A stretch of 64,000 nt of DNA from Desulfovibrionaceae bacterium (GTDB lineage Bacteria; Desulfobacterota; Desulfovibrionia; Desulfovibrionales; Desulfovibrionaceae). The first letter of the stretch is position 1; each line of letters opens with the position of its first letter. The position numbers were made by a program, and so were the translations under genes. The notes beneath the pieces were generated by a model, which did not search any database, was not told the DNA's origin, and saw only the letters and a list, made by a program, of their open reading frames with translations. Shown here one piece after another: positions 61,845-64,000 of the stretch. The stretch is taken from assembly GCA_015709205.1 (NCBI GenBank), contig JACCQO010000007.1, positions 92,492 to 156,491 of the forward strand. The letters run 5' to 3'.

Positions 61845-62954
61845 GTGCCACACAATGACACGGCCGACCGCGCCGTCGGAGCGCTCATGGGCGCGTGGAT
61901 CGGCGACGCGCTGGGGCTGGGGCCGCACTGGTACTACGATCTGGACGAACTGCGCCGGGACTACGGCCCATGGATCGACGGGTACACGGACCCGAAGCCG
62001 GGCCGCTACCACGAGGGCATGAAGGCCGGACAATCGTCGCAGGCCGGATTCATCCTCGAACTCACGGCGCGCTCGCTGGTGGCGCGCGGGCAGTACGACC
62101 GCGAGGATTTCTGCCGCCGCATGGACGAGGACCTCTTCCCCCTGCTCAACGGCGAACCCGCCGCCGGTCCCGGCGGCTACACCAGCCAGTCCATCCGCGA
62201 AACCTGGCGGCGACGCGTGCAGGGGCTGTCCTGGGACGAAACCGGCGGCAACGCGGACACCACCGAGGCCATCGAGCGCGCCCTGGCCATCGCGGTGCGC
62301 TATGCCCACGATCCCGGGGCCCTGGCCCGCAACGTGAGCGCGAACAGCGCCCTGACCCAGGCCGACGACGTGGTGCTCTCCCTGACCGTGGCCTTCTGCG
62401 CGGTGCTGGGGCTGCTCGTGCAGGGCCACGCGCTGGCCCCGGGCCTGTCCACGAAGCTGATGGCCCTGGTCAAAAGCGGCGCGCTGCCGTTCCACGCCGT
62501 GACCCGCGAAGGATTGCGGGCCCCGCGCCCCGGCGATCCCGACCCGCCGCGGGCCGGGCGGTTCGCCTCGCCGGACGCGCTGCTGTCGCCGGGCTACATG
62601 GCCCGCGCCGCGCTCGATCCGGACATCCGCATCGAGCCTGCCTGGAAAGTCTCGCTGGTCTACGGCATGCCCTGCGCCATCTACCACATGCTCCCGGCCG
62701 CCTACTACCTGGCCGCGCGCTTCCGCGACGACTTCGAGGCCGCCGTGCTGCACTCCGTGAACGGCGGCGGCCAGAACCAGGCCCGCACCATCCTGACCGG
62801 CGCGCTCGTGGGCGCGCAGGTGGGGCTTACGGGCATACCGGCCCGGTTCATCGACGGGCTGGAGCGCGGCGGGGAACTGCTGGAACTGGCGCGCGCGCTG
62901 GCAGTCCAGTCGGCGCAGGCGGCGGAGGCGGCGGGCAGCACGGATGACGAATAG
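61845..62954 (+). CDS. ADP-ribosylglycohydrolase-like protein with replaced metal motifs
   Basis: The 369-residue protein has the fold signature of DraG-type ADP-ribosylglycohydrolases: VGALMGAWIGDALGLGPHW at the start and GALVGAQVGLTGIPARF at the end. Both usual magnesium motifs are altered: where TDDT is expected the protein has GMKAGQSSQAG, and where GGDTDT is expected it has NGGGQNQART. The aspartates are thus replaced, mostly by Gln/Ser. It may bind without hydrolysis or act by another mechanism. GTG start at 61845 follows AAGGAGC; another GTG lies at 61824. Confidence 0.8.
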   Translation: MPHNDTADRAVGALMGAWIGDALGLGPHWYYDLDELRRDYGPWIDGYTDPKPGRYHEGMKAGQSSQAGFILELTARSLVARGQYDREDFCRRMDEDLFPLLNGEPAAGPGGYTSQSIRETWRRRVQGLSWDETGGNADTTEAIERALAIAVRYAHDPGALARNVSANSALTQADDVVLSLTVAFCAVLGLLVQGHALAPGLSTKLMALVKSGALPFHAVTREGLRAPRPGDPDPPRAGRFASPDALLSPGYMARAALDPDIRIEPAWKVSLVYGMPCAIYHMLPAAYYLAARFRDDFEAAVLHSVNGGGQNQARTILTGALVGAQVGLTGIPARFIDGLERGGELLELARALAVQSAQAAEAAGSTDDE

Positions 62955-63287
62955 CGGAACCGCAACGGTGCCTCGTTGTTTTCCAGCACCGTCTCGCGCC
63001 TCCCGGTCTGCGGAACTCGTTGGCCCAACGAGCGGGACAAGGCGCATGGGCCATAAAAAATCATAAACCATATATGGATAGCCACCAACGACCGGAATGG
63101 AGGGCTACGGCTTCTAATCCATACCGAGACGTGATACATTGGACGGCAGGAAGGATAGGCCGCCCGGGCGGCCACACCTTCTGTCGGACACGAACTTCCC
63201 ACTCACCGGCGTTTCGCGGCGATACGGCCACGGGACAGGCGACCACCGCCTTCCGCCGTATGCCACGGCCAACAGCCCCCCCACGCC
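62955..63287. other. Gene-free region upstream of carbonic anhydrase
   Basis: The 333 bases include an AT-rich island with the palindrome CCATATATGG near 63068-63077 and a short hairpin CTCGTTG-GCC-CAACGAG near 63011-63027. No clear promoter or gene is seen. Confidence 0.4.
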
Positions 63288-63935
63288 ATGCACGACATCG
63301 CACGCTTCATCACCGGCTTCAAAAAATTCCAGCAGCGATACTTCTGCGACGACTCCAGCCTGTTCGACGAGCTCAAGGACGGCCAGCACCCAAAGACCCT
63401 GGTCGTCGCCTGCATCGACTCGCGCGTGGACCCCGCCATCCTCACCGGCAGCTCGCCCGGCGACCTGCTCGTGGTGCGCAACGTCGCCAACCTCGTGCCG
63501 CCCTACGAGCCCGAAGGCGGCCACCACGGCGTCAGCGCCGCCCTGGAGCATGGCGTCACCAAGCTGGAGGTCGAACACGTCATCGTCCTCGGGCACAGCT
63601 GCTGCGGCGGCATCCAGGCCCTGCTCGCCCCGCGCGACGAACACGGCGACCACACCGAATTCCTCGGCAAATGGGTCGGCATCGCCGAACACGCGCGCAC
63701 CCAGACCCTCCGGGAACTCACCCACAAGACGCCCGAACAGCAACACCGCGCCTGCGAACAGGCCGCCATCCTCATCTCCCTCGAAAACCTGCTCACCTTC
63801 CCCTGGATCAAGGAACGCGTCGAAACGGGCCGCCTCTTCCTGCACGGCTGGTACTTCGACATGCAACGCGGCGAACTCTCCAGCTACCTCCCCGAATCCG
63901 CCTCCTTCGAACCCTTGGCGCCGCGCTGCCGGTAG
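63288..63935 (+). CDS. Beta-carbonic anhydrase
   Basis: The 215-residue zinc enzyme interconverts CO2 and bicarbonate. Zinc ligands are Cys42 and the Asp44/Arg46 dyad in VACIDSRVDP, His103 and Cys106 in LGHSCCGGIQ. VVRNVANLVPPYEPEGGHHG and SAALEHGVTKLEVEHVIV are family blocks. No ribosome site is evident before the ATG. It is the last gene in the window. Confidence 0.95.
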   Translation: MHDIARFITGFKKFQQRYFCDDSSLFDELKDGQHPKTLVVACIDSRVDPAILTGSSPGDLLVVRNVANLVPPYEPEGGHHGVSAALEHGVTKLEVEHVIVLGHSCCGGIQALLAPRDEHGDHTEFLGKWVGIAEHARTQTLRELTHKTPEQQHRACEQAAILISLENLLTFPWIKERVETGRLFLHGWYFDMQRGELSSYLPESASFEPLAPRCR

Positions 63936-63977
63936 CGCGGGGGAAGAGCCGGGGAAGGGGGGCGGGGCGGGGGAGGG

Positions 63978-63995
63978 AACCCTTTGGAAAGGGTT
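63978..63995. repeat. Short hairpin repeat related to 43693-43722
   Basis: AACCCTTT-GG-AAAGGGTT shares the AACCCTT...AAGGGTT core with the hairpin at 43693-43722. It lies at the window edge, so its context is cut off. Confidence 0.5.
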
Positions 63996-64000
63996 GCCCT

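Overview
The window looks like a chromosome segment of a strictly anaerobic, very high-GC member of the Desulfovibrionaceae (Desulfovibrio-like sulfate reducers). This rests on gene content: double-cubane type reductases with an ASKHA activase, a TAXI-type TRAP transporter, an ilvBNC block fused to a divIVA/yggT/DUF167/DUF465 string, an iron-sulfur flavoprotein, a PaaK-ACT pair and TPR/SLH/LPP20 envelope proteins. No rRNA or complete tRNA gene was found, and the species is not determined.

Layout. 1-2.6 kb is a lower-GC foreign segment (KilA-N protein, serine recombinase, Hsp20) that ends at what looks like the 3' end of a tRNA-Ser followed by a tRNA-type terminator, so it is probably one end of an integrated element whose other end lies left of the window. 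3.4-7 kb holds two divergent double-cubane/2-hydroxyacyl-CoA dehydratase-like reductases and one activase. 7.2-8.3 kb carries two tandem secreted proteins of unknown family behind a textbook sigma-54 promoter. 8.4-18.5 kb has an AbrB-type membrane protein, ArsR regulator, flavoprotein, secreted TIM-barrel protein, a repeat protein with its own sigma-54-like promoter, an AI-2E type permease and a TAXI TRAP transporter.

18.8-23.8 kb is a tight four-gene operon: ATP-grasp ligase, SAM methyltransferase, KamA-family radical SAM aminomutase and M20 peptidase. Two GNAT acetyltransferases and the two halves of D-glutamate cyclase (DUF1445 and DUF4392) follow. This is the best candidate for an undescribed pathway. 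The aminomutase keeps its cluster and PLP residues but lacks the acidic residues that define a lysine 2,3-aminomutase, so its substrate is unknown.

28-35 kb is the ilvC-ilvN-ilvB block with cell-division and small housekeeping genes; tatA follows. 35.7-45.6 kb is dominated by envelope proteins: secreted protein, SLH/TPR lipoprotein, LPP20-like protein, TPR protein, TPR-amidase and TPR-SpoIID protein. 45.7-50.2 kb is housekeeping (miaA, coaD, rsmD, beta-CASP nuclease, LOG protein). 50.4-64 kb contains a REC-PilZ protein, a 0.9 kb gene-free stretch of unusual composition, an aminotransferase, gpmI/rsfS, nitroreductase, paaK with an ACT protein, a thioesterase, rtcB, an ADP-ribosylglycohydrolase-like protein whose metal motifs are replaced, and a beta-carbonic anhydrase.
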